From Pseudoxanthomonas mexicana (GTDB taxonomy: Bacteria; Pseudomonadota; Gammaproteobacteria; Xanthomonadales; Xanthomonadaceae), in the NCBI RefSeq assembly GCF_001556105.1, contig NZ_LSIF01000089.1:1-39390 (forward strand): a stretch of 39,390 nucleotides of DNA, written 5' to 3'. Below the pieces are notes generated by a model. That model was not told the DNA's origin, made no database searches, and saw only the letters and a list, made by a program, of their open reading frames with translations. A program made the position numbers and the translations under genes. This document shows positions 1-8,119 of this stretch, one piece after another; positions within the stretch are counted from its first letter, which is position 1; every line of letters begins with the position of its first letter.

Positions 1-5
1 CCCCA

Positions 6-35
6 CCCCTCTCCCCCGCTCGCGGGGGAGAGGGG
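6..35. repeat. GC-rich palindrome (REP-like hairpin)
   Basis: Perfect 13-bp inverted repeat (6-18 and 23-35) with a 4-nt loop, of the form CCCCTCTCCCCCG / CGGGGGAGAGGGG. Related palindromes recur at 4592-4621 and 4755-4782, always between genes, so this is a dispersed repeat family rather than a single terminator. It could still act as a terminator for a gene upstream of the window. Confidence 0.7.
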
Positions 36-103
36 GCGTTCAAGGCATGGACGCCGACAGACCCCGCGCACTACCCTGCCGCATCCTCGGAGGGAAACCG
101 CTC

Positions 104-496
104 ATGGCCATCGCGTACTGGTGCATCCTGCTCACCGCCCTGCTGCCTTACCTGTGGGTCTTCATCGCCAAGACCTCGGGCGAGCGCTTCAACAACCGCA
201 ACCCGCGCGCGTGGATGGCCAAGCAGGAAGGCAATTACAAGGTGCAGCGCGCCAATGCCGCGCACCTCAACGGCTTCGAAGCGTTTCCTGCGTTCGTCGC
301 CGGCGTGCTGATGGCGCAGCTGGCCGGCGTGCCGGCGGACACCATCACCCCGCTCGCCATCGCCTTCACCGTCGCGCGCGTGCTGCACGGCATTTTCTAC
401 CTGGCCGACAAGCAATCGCTGCGCAGCCTCGTCTGGCTGCTCGGCATGCTGTGCGCGGTGGCGCTGATGGTGCTGGCGGCGATGCGCATCGGCTGA
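104..496 (+). CDS. MAPEG family membrane protein
   Basis: A 130-residue integral membrane protein with about four hydrophobic segments (roughly residues 3-21, 60-77, 82-100 and 108-127). The central stretch RANAAHLNGFEAFPAF (49-64), following an ERFNNRNPR motif, fits the MAPEG superfamily (membrane-associated eicosanoid/glutathione metabolism proteins). The family includes glutathione-dependent transferases, but bacterial members of this short type mostly have no known substrate. I chose the ATG at 104 because GGAGGG lies 9 nt upstream and translation then begins directly with a membrane segment; an in-frame ATG at 47 would add a non-hydrophobic tail with no ribosome site. It stands alone, followed by a large hairpin repeat. 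The family call is fairly secure; any reaction is unknown. Confidence 0.8.
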   Translation: MAIAYWCILLTALLPYLWVFIAKTSGERFNNRNPRAWMAKQEGNYKVQRANAAHLNGFEAFPAFVAGVLMAQLAGVPADTITPLAIAFTVARVLHGIFYLADKQSLRSLVWLLGMLCAVALMVLAAMRIG

Positions 497-517
497 CGTC
501 GCCTGTCTGCATGTGGA

Positions 518-584
518 TGTGGGAGCGACGTAAGTCGCGATGAAGCGTTACCGGTGGCCCATCGCGACTTACGTCGCTCCCACA
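518..584. repeat. Long perfect inverted repeat (REP-type hairpin)
   Basis: Arms at 518-542 and 560-584 are exact reverse complements (25 bp) around a 17-nt loop. The arm contains GGGAGCGACGTAAGTCGCGA, which is itself partly palindromic (CGACGTAAGTCG). From memory, sequences of this type are abundant extragenic repeats in Xanthomonas, Lysobacter and Pseudoxanthomonas. It lies between the convergent 3' ends of the MAPEG gene and truC, so it may also end transcription from both sides. Confidence 0.85.
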
Positions 585-619
585 GCCGAATTCACCCCGA
601 CAAGCAATCGCTGCGGGAC

Positions 620-1348
620 TCAGCGCAGATCGGCTTCCCACCCGAACAACGCGTATGCCTTGAGGAACTCCGCATCCAGTGGCGCCACCGCCTCGATGCG
701 TTCGCCGGTCAGCGGATGCGGGAACGACAGTCGCACCGCGTGCAGCAGCATGCGGTGCACGCCCTGCATGCGGAAGTGGCGGTTGTGGCGGCCGTCGCCG
801 TGGCTGGTATCGCCGATCAGGTGATGGAAGGCGTGCTTCAGGTGGCGGCGGATCTGGCGGAAACGGCCCGTCTCCGGCTGGCAACGCAGCAACGCATAGC
901 GTGAGGTCTCGAAGTCGCCCGATGGCACCGGCAGTTCACCGGTCGCCAGCCGCACGAAGCGCGTCAGCGCGGTCTTCTTCTCCGGCTTGCCGGGGCCGCC
1001 ATCGATCGGATGGTCGACGGTGAAATCCGGCTCCGGCCAGCCACGGCAGACCGCCAGGTAGTCCTTCTCCACCTCGCGCGACATCAGCACCTTGCCCAGG
1101 GTCGACGCGCTGTCGCGGTCGAAGGCCACCAGCAGGCAGCCGCTGGTGGCGCGATCCAGTCGATGGATCAGGAAGATCGGCTTGCCGAACTGCACGCGCA
1201 GGCGGTCGGCGACGAAGTCGGTTTCGCCCCGCGCCAGCTTGCTGTCGTGCGCCATCACGCCCGCCGGCTTGTTGACCACGGCGATCTGCGCATCGGCATA
1301 CAGCACGGGCAATGCACTGTCGTCGTCGGTGGTTTCAACGTGGTCCAT
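620..1348 (-). CDS. truC: tRNA pseudouridine(65) synthase TruC
   Basis: A 242-residue pseudouridine synthase of the RsuA/RluA superfamily. The catalytic motif HRLDRATSG sits at residues 62-70, with the nucleophilic Asp at 65. The N-terminal NKPAG (26-30) and the later RFRQIRRHLKH and GDTSHGDGRHNR stretches are the pattern I associate with TruC, which isomerises U65 of tRNA-Ile and tRNA-Asp in E. coli; RluA/RluD enzymes differ there. There is no S4 domain, and the length suits TruC. The ATG at 1348 is the first in frame after a short non-hydrophobic leader. It is divergent from the M16 peptidase gene, with 82 bp between their starts. Specificity for position 65 is inferred by similarity only. 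Confidence 0.85.
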   Translation of the reverse strand: MDHVETTDDDSALPVLYADAQIAVVNKPAGVMAHDSKLARGETDFVADRLRVQFGKPIFLIHRLDRATSGCLLVAFDRDSASTLGKVLMSREVEKDYLAVCRGWPEPDFTVDHPIDGGPGKPEKKTALTRFVRLATGELPVPSGDFETSRYALLRCQPETGRFRQIRRHLKHAFHHLIGDTSHGDGRHNRHFRMQGVHRMLLHAVRLSFPHPLTGERIEAVAPLDAEFLKAYALFGWEADLR

Positions 1349-1430
1349 GAATCAACCTGTCCTGTAAATCTGCGAAACTCGGGGTTCGCCGCATGCGATG
1401 GACGCCCGCGGCCCTGATGGAGGATCGTGG

Positions 1431-4214
1431 ATGAAGTCACCCCGTTTCATTGTCGCACTCGGACTGGCCATCACGCTGGCGCTGGGTCACCCCGTCGCGT
1501 TGCAGGCGCAGACCGCGCTGCCGAAGGGTGTCGCGGCCGGCCCCAGCATCGAAGGCATCAGCGAGTACACCCTGGCCAACGGGCTGCGCGTGCTGCTGTT
1601 CCCCGACGCCACCAAGCCCACCGTCACGGTGAACCTGGTCTACCAGGTGGGCTCGGTGCACGAGAACTACGGCGAGACCGGCATGGCGCACCTGCTGGAG
1701 CACCTGCTGTTCAAGGGCACGCCCACGCAGTCCGACATCAGCGGCGAGATGAAGAAGCGCGGCATCGACTTCAACGCCACCACCGGGCTGGACCGCACCA
1801 ACTACTTCGCCTCGTTCCCGGCCAACACCGACACCCTGGAGTGGGTACTGAAGATGGAAGCCGACCGCATGGTCCACTCGAACGTCGCCAAGAAGGACCT
1901 CGACAGCGAGATGACCGTGGTGCGCAACGAACTGGAGGCCGGCGAGAACAACCCCGGCGGCGTGCTGTTCCAGCGGATCCGCTCCACCGCCTTCCTCTGG
2001 CACAACTACGGCAACACCACCATCGGCGCGCGCAGCGACGTGGAAGGCGTGCCGATCGACAAGCTGCAGGCGTTCTACCGCCAGTGGTACCAGCCGGACA
2101 ACGCCACGCTGATAGTCGCCGGCCGTGTCGACACCGCCGATGTGCTGGCGCGCATCGCGCGCCACTTCGGCGCGGTGAAGAAGCCGACGCGCCCGTTGCC
2201 GCGCTTCTATACCCAGGAGCCCGCACAGGACGGCGAGCGCGAGGTCACCGTGCGTCGCGTCGGCAACCTGCGGCTGGTCGCGGCCGCGTACCACGTGCCC
2301 GCCGTCGCACATGCCGACAACGCGCCGCTGAGCGTGCTCGCGAACGTCCTGGGCTACACGCCGGGCGGCCGACTGCACAAGGCGCTGGTCGAGGGCAAGC
2401 TGGCCGCCGGCAGCGGCGCCAACAGCGAATCGATGCGCGACCCTGGCCTGCTGACCGCCGTGGCCGTCATCCCGAACGACGGCGATGCGAAGAAGACCGA
2501 AGCCGAACTGCTGAAGCAGGTCGAGCAGATCGCGACGCAGCCGATCACGCAGCAGGAAGTGGACGAAGCCAGGCAGCGCATCGGCAACGCCTACGACCTG
2601 TACTTCACCGACGTCAACGCAGTGGGCATGGGCCTGTCGGAATTCCAGTCCGCCGGCGACTGGCGCCTGCTGTTCACCAGCCGCGATGCGATCGAGAAGG
2701 TCACCGCCGCCGACGTCAACCGCGTCGCGGCCGCCTACCTGAAGTCCAGCAACCGCACGCTGGGCCGCTTCATTCCCAGCGAAACGCCGGACCGCGTGGA
2801 GATTCCCGCCGCGCCCGCCGTCGCCACGCTGGTGGACGGCTACACCGGCCGCGCCGCCGTCACGGCGGGTGAGCAGTTCGATCCGTCGCCGCAGAACATC
2901 GAATCGCGCACGCAGACCTTCACGCTGGGCAGGGCGCTGCGCGTGTCGCTGCTGCCGAAGAAGACGCGCGGCGGCACGGTGATCGTCGACGCCAACTTCC
3001 GCTTCGCCGACGAAGCCGCGCTGACCGGTCGCGAAGGCGCCGCCGGCATGGCCGGTGCGATGCTGATGCGCGGCAGCACGACGATGACGCGCACGCAGAT
3101 CGACCAGCGCCTGGAGCAGCTGAAGACGCAGGGCACCATCAGCGGCAGCCTGCAGGGAGCGGCCATCGGCCTGCAGACGCGACGCGAGCACCTCGCCGAC
3201 GCGCTGGCGCTGGCCGCCGACGTGCTGCGCCATCCGGCATTCCCGCAGGACGAATTCGAGCAGCTGCGCGTGCAGGCGCTGACCAGCATGGAGGCCTCGC
3301 GGCAGGAGCCCGGTGCGATCGCCGGCCGCGCGCTGGCGCAGTACTTCGATCCGTGGCCGGTCGGCCATCCGCTGCGCAACCGCACGCTGGATGAATCGCT
3401 GGCGATGATGAAGGCGCTCAAGCTGGACGACGTGCGCGCGTTCCATCGCGATCTCTACGGCACGTCCGAGGGCGAGATCGCCATCGTCGGCGACTTCGAC
3501 CCGGTCGCCGTGCGCGCGCAGCTGGAGCAGCTGTTCGCCGGCTGGCAGGCCGGCAAGCCGTATGCGTCCATCGATACGCGCTACACGGCGGTCGCGGCCA
3601 AGCAGCAACGGTTCGAAACGCCCGACAAACCCAACGCCGTGCTGCTGGCGCGGCAGAACCTGTCGCTGCGGGTGACCGACGCGGACTATCCCGCGATGAT
3701 CGTCGCCAACCGCATCTTCGGTGGCGGCGCACTGAAGTCGCGCCTCGGCGATCGCATCCGCCAGCAGGAAGGCCTCAGCTACGGCGTCTCCAGCGGCATC
3801 CGCGCCGACGACAGCCGCGGCGGCAAGGACGATGCCGGCAGCTTCAGCATCCAGGCCATCGCCGCGCCCGAGAACATGGCCAAGGTCGAAGCGCTGGTGC
3901 GCGAGGAGCTGGACAAGCTGCTGAAGGACGGCATCACCGCCGACGAACTGAAGGACGCCGTCGCCGGCACGCTGACCGAGCGCCAGCAGGCGCGCGCCGA
4001 GGACGGCACCATCGCCGGCATGCTCACCGACCAGCTGTACTTCGGCCGCACCATGCAGTTCACCAGCGACCTGGACGCGAAGTACGCGGCGCTGACCCGC
4101 GACCAGGTCAACGCCGCCATCCGCAAGACCCTGAAACCCGACGCGCTGAGCGTGTTCGTGGCCGGCGATTTCGCCAAGGCAGCGAGCACGCCGGCACCGG
4201 AGGCGAAGCCATGA
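1431..4214 (+). CDS. Secreted M16 family zinc metallopeptidase (pitrilysin/insulinase type)
   Basis: A 927-residue, two-repeat M16 peptidase. A signal peptide covers about residues 1-28. The inverted zinc motif HLLEH is at 87-91, and the third ligand is probably the Glu near 167 in VVRNELEAGEN, some 76 residues on as usual for M16. The C-terminal half (from about 480) repeats the fold without the zinc motif, as is normal. Such proteins cut peptides inside a closed chamber, here in the periplasm. GGAGGA lies 6 nt before the ATG at 1431; an in-frame ATG at 1398 would bury the signal peptide. The stop overlaps the next start (ATGA). A second M16 gene lies at 19341-22205. The substrate is unknown. 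Confidence 0.9.
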   Translation: MKSPRFIVALGLAITLALGHPVALQAQTALPKGVAAGPSIEGISEYTLANGLRVLLFPDATKPTVTVNLVYQVGSVHENYGETGMAHLLEHLLFKGTPTQSDISGEMKKRGIDFNATTGLDRTNYFASFPANTDTLEWVLKMEADRMVHSNVAKKDLDSEMTVVRNELEAGENNPGGVLFQRIRSTAFLWHNYGNTTIGARSDVEGVPIDKLQAFYRQWYQPDNATLIVAGRVDTADVLARIARHFGAVKKPTRPLPRFYTQEPAQDGEREVTVRRVGNLRLVAAAYHVPAVAHADNAPLSVLANVLGYTPGGRLHKALVEGKLAAGSGANSESMRDPGLLTAVAVIPNDGDAKKTEAELLKQVEQIATQPITQQEVDEARQRIGNAYDLYFTDVNAVGMGLSEFQSAGDWRLLFTSRDAIEKVTAADVNRVAAAYLKSSNRTLGRFIPSETPDRVEIPAAPAVATLVDGYTGRAAVTAGEQFDPSPQNIESRTQTFTLGRALRVSLLPKKTRGGTVIVDANFRFADEAALTGREGAAGMAGAMLMRGSTTMTRTQIDQRLEQLKTQGTISGSLQGAAIGLQTRREHLADALALAADVLRHPAFPQDEFEQLRVQALTSMEASRQEPGAIAGRALAQYFDPWPVGHPLRNRTLDESLAMMKALKLDDVRAFHRDLYGTSEGEIAIVGDFDPVAVRAQLEQLFAGWQAGKPYASIDTRYTAVAAKQQRFETPDKPNAVLLARQNLSLRVTDADYPAMIVANRIFGGGALKSRLGDRIRQQEGLSYGVSSGIRADDSRGGKDDAGSFSIQAIAAPENMAKVEALVREELDKLLKDGITADELKDAVAGTLTERQQARAEDGTIAGMLTDQLYFGRTMQFTSDLDAKYAALTRDQVNAAIRKTLKPDALSVFVAGDFAKAASTPAPEAKP

Positions 4215-4486
4215 CTACGAATCCCGATCCGAAGCAGGAGGCGGCCCTCGCCCGCTGGCAGAAGATCCGCGAGCAGGGACCGCTGCGCTTCATCGTGTAC
4301 CGCGGCATGCTCGGCTGGGGCCTCACCACCGCGGTGCTGTGGTGCGGGTTGATGATGGTGTTCACCGACAGGGAGTTCATTCCGCTGCTGATCGCCGCGC
4401 TGATCGGCTTCCCCATCGGCGGCTTGGTCTGGGGTGGCGCGATGTGGTTCATGGCGGAGAAACGGCGCGAGCGAGCGGACCCCTGA
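4211..4486 (+). CDS. Small two-helix membrane protein of unknown function
   Basis: A 91-residue protein with a charged N-terminus (about 1-28), two hydrophobic helices (about 33-51 and 57-80, the second glycine-rich) and a basic tail EKRRERADP. It starts inside the stop codon of the M16 peptidase (ATGA, 4-nt overlap), so the two are probably translated together. The topology suggests an inner-membrane partner or anchor for the peptidase, but nothing in the sequence proves contact. I recognise no domain. Confidence 0.7.
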   Translation: MTTNPDPKQEAALARWQKIREQGPLRFIVYRGMLGWGLTTAVLWCGLMMVFTDREFIPLLIAALIGFPIGGLVWGGAMWFMAEKRRERADP

Positions 4487-4591
4487 CGACGCGCACGGAC
4501 GAAGGTTCGCTGCATCAACGACGGTTCCGCGAGGGGCCGTCGTTGTTTCCGGATTCGGATGCCGATGTGTCGCGCTCGCCCCCTCACCCCG

Positions 4592-4621
4592 CCCCTCTCC
4601 CCCGCGAGCGGAGGAGAGGGG
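4592..4621. repeat. REP-like palindrome
   Basis: CCCCTCTCC (4592-4600) pairs with GGAGAGGGG (4613-4621) around a GC-rich loop that is itself partly palindromic (CCGCGAGCGG). Same family as the repeats at 6-35 and 4755-4782. Confidence 0.65.
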
Positions 4622-4754
4622 GCGACGTCCGATGCAGCGCAGGCATGCCGGTGGCCTGCACGTTCGCGTGCATCACCGCCATCCGCAGGCACGTGGAACG
4701 TAGCGCTTCACTGTGTGACGAAGCGACGCATCTCGCACGGCGCCACGGAGCAGC

Positions 4755-4782
4755 CCCTCTTCCCCGCCCGCGGGGGAGAGGG
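4755..4782. repeat. REP-like palindrome
   Basis: CCCTCTTCCCCG (4755-4766) pairs at 11 of 12 positions with CGGGGGAGAGGG (4771-4782). Member of the same GC-rich extragenic family as those at 6 and 4592. Confidence 0.6.
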
Positions 4783-4983
4783 TTGGGGTGAAGGGGGCCA
4801 ACGGCGCCGAGTCATCACCATGTTCTGACACATCGAGGGTGCGCCACCCTTGGCAACCGCGACCTATCGCGCTTCCATCAGCCTTGATGGCATTCCGAGA
4901 CCCATCGCGGTCACACAGGGCCGCGTGCGCAAGGCGTGAAGCTCCATCCACGGCGCTCCGGGCGCTATCCCGAACCTCCCGCC

Positions 4984-5823
4984 TCACGGCAAGCGCAGCG
5001 TCACCACCAGCGGGAAGTGGTCCGACGGATAGCGGCCGCTCCAGCGTGTCGTCACCGAGGTGATCGAGTCCAGCTGCACGCCACGCACGAAGATCCAGTC
5101 GATGCGCTTGTCGGCCTGACCGGTGAACCCGTGGAACGTGGCATCGCTGCCGTCCGCACGCGGCGCGCTCGCCCACGCATCCTGCAGCGTGCGCGCGAGC
5201 ACGGCATGCACGTCGCTATCCGGCGTGGTGTTGAAATCGCCGGTCAGCACCACCGGCACGTCCGCGGGCAGCGTGGCCAGGCGTTGCGCGATGGCCTCCA
5301 CGCCTTTCACGCGCGCGGCTTCGTCCTGCTCGCGGTACGGCAGGTGCGTGTTGAACAGGTAGAAACGCTTACCGTCGCTCCGGCGCTCGAACAGCGCCCA
5401 CGTCACCATGCGCGGGTACAGGTGGTGCCAGGTGATGCTGCCCGGCACCTCCGGCGTATCGGACAGCCAGAAGTCGCCAGACTCGATGACCGTCAGCCGG
5501 TCCTTCCGGTAGAACACGCCCATGCGTTCACCGCTGCCGTCAGCCTCGCGTCCGCGGCCGAACCAGGCGTACTGCGGCAGCGCTTGGGCGAGATACTCCG
5601 CCTGCGTCTTCACCAGTTCCTGCATGCCGATCACGTCCGGCAGCTGCTCGCGCAGCATGCGCACCGCCAGCGGCTTGCGTGTTTCCCAGTAATCGACGCC
5701 ATCGCTCTCGGCAGGCAGGCGGATGTTGAAGCTCATGATGCGCAGTGCGGTATCGGCGGCGATGGCCGGCATGGCGGTGGCGGCCAGGATCGTCCCGATC
5801 AGGAGGGAGCGCAGCAGGTTCAT
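4984..5823 (-). CDS. Secreted endonuclease/exonuclease/phosphatase (EEP) superfamily enzyme
   Basis: A 279-residue protein with a clear signal peptide (about 1-23, ending AMPAIA-AD), so it acts in the periplasm or outside. The EEP/DNase I fold is marked by SFNIR near residue 30 (metal-site Asn), MQELV (metal-binding Glu), LFNTHLPY, the catalytic TGDFNTTPDS motif and a terminal SDHFP with the catalytic His. The superfamily covers nucleases, sphingomyelinases and inositol-phosphate phosphatases; a secreted single-domain protein like this could be any of these. The ATG at 5823 is chosen because it opens the signal peptide; the frame runs open further upstream but overlaps the divergent gene. It has its own promoter region, shared divergently with the 5903 gene. 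Confidence 0.85.
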   Translation of the reverse strand: MNLLRSLLIGTILAATAMPAIAADTALRIMSFNIRLPAESDGVDYWETRKPLAVRMLREQLPDVIGMQELVKTQAEYLAQALPQYAWFGRGREADGSGERMGVFYRKDRLTVIESGDFWLSDTPEVPGSITWHHLYPRMVTWALFERRSDGKRFYLFNTHLPYREQDEAARVKGVEAIAQRLATLPADVPVVLTGDFNTTPDSDVHAVLARTLQDAWASAPRADGSDATFHGFTGQADKRIDWIFVRGVQLDSITSVTTRWSGRYPSDHFPLVVTLRLP

Positions 5824-5902
5824 GGCGGTTCCCGGACTCGAATCGCACCAGTATAGGAACTGCGGTAACGTCGCGCTCCATCGGGGATAGAGGAGCTGCA
5901 CC

Positions 5903-6751
5903 ATGCAAGGAATGAAGCGTATCGCCGTCCGTGTCGTGTGGCTGCTGTCCGCTCTCGCATCTGCGCCCCTGGCATTCGCGCAGGACGACACGCCGCCGCC
6001 GATGGACGATGCACAGATCGCCAAAGCGCTCCTGGATGCCGAAACAACCGGGCGCGCGATCTACCTGCATGACCAGGCGGCGGCCGTCGCTTCCGATGCC
6101 GTGACCACACTCAAGGCATTCCGGCAGGACGGCAAGCAGGGACGACTCGGTGGATGGATCACCCAGCAGCGCGATGCAGGCATCGTGGTCACCTTCCTGA
6201 GCAGCGAGTCCGAACCGCGTGCGCGCTACCGCGTGACGGTGGGAAGCGAGGGTCGGGTCGTCGGCGACATCGAGGCATTGGCCGAACCCGCCACACTGAC
6301 GCCCCAGGAACTCGGTGCCGCGCACGCGCGCAACACGGTCGCCAACGCGGAGTTCGCCGCCTGTTCGCGCAGCTACAACACGGTGGTGCTTGCCGATCCC
6401 CGCGAGGGCGGCGGCTGGATCGCCTACCTGCTGCCGGGGACGACGAAACACGGCATCGTGCCGATCGGCGGCAGCTACCGCCTCGATCTGGATGCCAGCG
6501 GAGAAAGGATCCTGAAGCAGCGCGGCTTCACGCGCAGCTGCATCGTGCTGGAGAGTCCGCGTGGCCGGAAAGACATGGAGACCGTGGCCATGATGATCAC
6601 GCACTTGCTCGATCCCGTGCCCACAGAGGTACACGTATTCTGGAGCCGTTGGGCACGCACCCCAATGTTTGTGGTCACCTCAATGGGCAATTGGGTCATT
6701 GAAGACGGCGGCATCACGCTGACGGATCGCAGGGAGAAGGAGGCGCCATGA
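5903..6751 (+). CDS. Secreted protein of unknown function
   Basis: A 282-residue protein with a signal peptide (about 1-26, ending APLAFA-QDD). AGGAG lies 7 nt before this ATG, which favours it over the ATG nine bases later. The mature part is soluble, mixed alpha/beta by eye, with two Cys (CSRSYN and SCIVLES regions) that could form a periplasmic disulfide. I recognise no family. The stop overlaps the start of the next secreted protein (ATGA), and a membrane protein follows 43 nt later, so these three probably form an operon of envelope proteins of unknown role. Confidence 0.75.
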   Translation: MQGMKRIAVRVVWLLSALASAPLAFAQDDTPPPMDDAQIAKALLDAETTGRAIYLHDQAAAVASDAVTTLKAFRQDGKQGRLGGWITQQRDAGIVVTFLSSESEPRARYRVTVGSEGRVVGDIEALAEPATLTPQELGAAHARNTVANAEFAACSRSYNTVVLADPREGGGWIAYLLPGTTKHGIVPIGGSYRLDLDASGERILKQRGFTRSCIVLESPRGRKDMETVAMMITHLLDPVPTEVHVFWSRWARTPMFVVTSMGNWVIEDGGITLTDRREKEAP

Positions 6752-7149
6752 CGGTGACGATATACCCGAGAGCACTGTGCGCCCTGCTGCTGGTGACGGC
6801 GGCATGCGCCTCGGCGGCTCCGCCTACGCCACCGACACCCGCAACGCGCGCCGATACGGCAGTCGTTTGTGTGGTCCAGCGCCTGAAGCCTTTCGTCAGC
6901 CCCTACGGCATCCGGCAGGCATGGCCGGTGATGGCGTCGCCGCCAACCGAGTTGCTGCACACTCTCGGCTTGCCCTTGTCGGACATGGGACATATCTCTG
7001 ACGGCTACCAGCAGTTCCTGCATGTCGACGTGCAGGCGCGCGCGGTCTACGTGGTGGAACAAGGCGGCTTTGCCGGTACGACGAAAGTGTTCGGACCGCT
7101 GCCGCTGCCACGCTGCACGACCATGCCAACAGCACTGGCGACGCACTGA
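6748..7149 (+). CDS. Small secreted protein of unknown function
   Basis: A 133-residue protein with an N-terminal signal sequence (ALCALLLVTAACASA, about 9-23). The Cys at about 20 sits in VTAAC, a poor lipobox, so a lipoprotein is possible but not convincing. A Pro/Thr-rich linker (PPTPPTPAT) follows. Two later Cys (VVCVV, PRCTT) may pair. GGAGG lies just upstream inside the preceding gene, and the 4-nt overlap indicates coupled translation. No family recognised. Confidence 0.7.
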   Translation: MTVTIYPRALCALLLVTAACASAAPPTPPTPATRADTAVVCVVQRLKPFVSPYGIRQAWPVMASPPTELLHTLGLPLSDMGHISDGYQQFLHVDVQARAVYVVEQGGFAGTTKVFGPLPLPRCTTMPTALATH

Positions 7150-7192
7150 TCCCACCTTGCAGGTACGACGGCGCATCGACCCTGGACGGCAT

Positions 7193-7639
7193 ATGCAGAA
7201 GACACGCGACAGTCACTGGATCAGACGCAACACGACGATAGACGATCTTTTGGACGATGGCGTCGAGAACGACAGCGACGTGAACATCTTCAGCGAGGGC
7301 GCACCGCCCCAGACCGGCCCTGCGGCCGACGTCATCCAGCAACGGCGCATCGCGTACACCGACGAACAGCGCGTGCGCGCGGCATCCTCCGCTCACCGGG
7401 CCATGCGCGGATCGAGAAGTTTCTGGGGCGCGGCCACCGGCGGCGCGTGCATCTTCGTAGGCACGTTGCTCATCCTGTATCCAGTCGCCATGTGGGTCTC
7501 GCACCCCGGCATGAAGCTGGCCTGGCCGGTAATGGAGTGGGTAAGCCGGGAGGGATCCATCCTCTATGGCGCGGTGCTGGTACTGTTCGGCGGTGCATTG
7601 GCAGCGTTCTCGCTGTTCGTACCGCGGTCACCCCCCTGA
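7193..7639 (+). CDS. Two-helix membrane protein of unknown function
   Basis: A 148-residue protein: a charged cytoplasmic-type N-terminal part (about 1-78, acidic around DDLLDDGVENDSD) followed by two membrane helices near residues 83-103 and 123-143. I start at the ATG at 7193 (MQKTRD); the longer open frame from 7022 overlaps the previous gene and reads as arginine/cysteine-rich non-coding sequence. The ribosome site is weak, so translation may depend on the upstream genes. No family recognised. Confidence 0.65.
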   Translation: MQKTRDSHWIRRNTTIDDLLDDGVENDSDVNIFSEGAPPQTGPAADVIQQRRIAYTDEQRVRAASSAHRAMRGSRSFWGAATGGACIFVGTLLILYPVAMWVSHPGMKLAWPVMEWVSREGSILYGAVLVLFGGALAAFSLFVPRSPP

Positions 7640-7732
7640 TTCCAGCATCGCCGTCCATCAACTGTCCATGCGAGCCATGCACGTGATGCGAGGAGAGTAT
7701 TCGCTCCACAGACCCATCCGGAATCCGACCGC

Positions 7733-8104
7733 ATGAAGACCATCCTGCGCAGCCTGCTGGCCATCGCATTGGCGATCGCGGCGATCCCGCTGGTGAACCT
7801 CGCCGGCAGCGAACTGGCCGCGCTGCTCGAGCTCCCGCCCGGTGGCCATGCGCGCCTGGGCTACGACCTGCTGTGGGTCTTCCTGGCAGGACTCGCGGGC
7901 AGCACGTTGATGGTTGGGATAGCGGCCGTGGCGAAGACCGCGCACGCATGGGCGATCTTCGCGATCTATCTGGCGCTGGATGTGTACGTCACCGTGGTGG
8001 CGTGGGACGACTTCCCACGCTGGTTCACGCTGGCCTGCCTGCTGACCTTGCCGCTGCAGGTGTGGCTGGGCTGGTGGCTGGCGTGGGGCCGCAAGCGCGC
8101 CTGA
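7733..8104 (+). CDS. Polytopic inner-membrane protein of unknown function
   Basis: A 123-residue, very hydrophobic protein with about four transmembrane segments (approx. 5-24, 45-66, 70-88, 98-117) and a short basic tail GRKRA. It follows the previous membrane gene after 93 bp and faces ubiB convergently with a 15-bp gap. I recognise no family. Confidence 0.7.
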   Translation: MKTILRSLLAIALAIAAIPLVNLAGSELAALLELPPGGHARLGYDLLWVFLAGLAGSTLMVGIAAVAKTAHAWAIFAIYLALDVYVTVVAWDDFPRWFTLACLLTLPLQVWLGWWLAWGRKRA

Positions 8105-8119
8105 GCGCGCACGAACGGA

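Larger units (their letters stand above)
4487..4983. other. Gene-free stretch with two REP-like palindromes
   Basis: About 500 bp between the small membrane protein and the convergent secreted EEP-fold gene. I see no convincing gene here: the open frames lack ribosome sites and recognisable protein features. It contains two palindromes of the family seen at position 6, listed separately. The second is followed by GGTTGGGGTGAAGGGGG. Confidence 0.6.

Noticed and set aside
1437..3608. Minus-strand open frame of 723 codons
   Set aside because: Antisense shadow of the first M16 peptidase gene.
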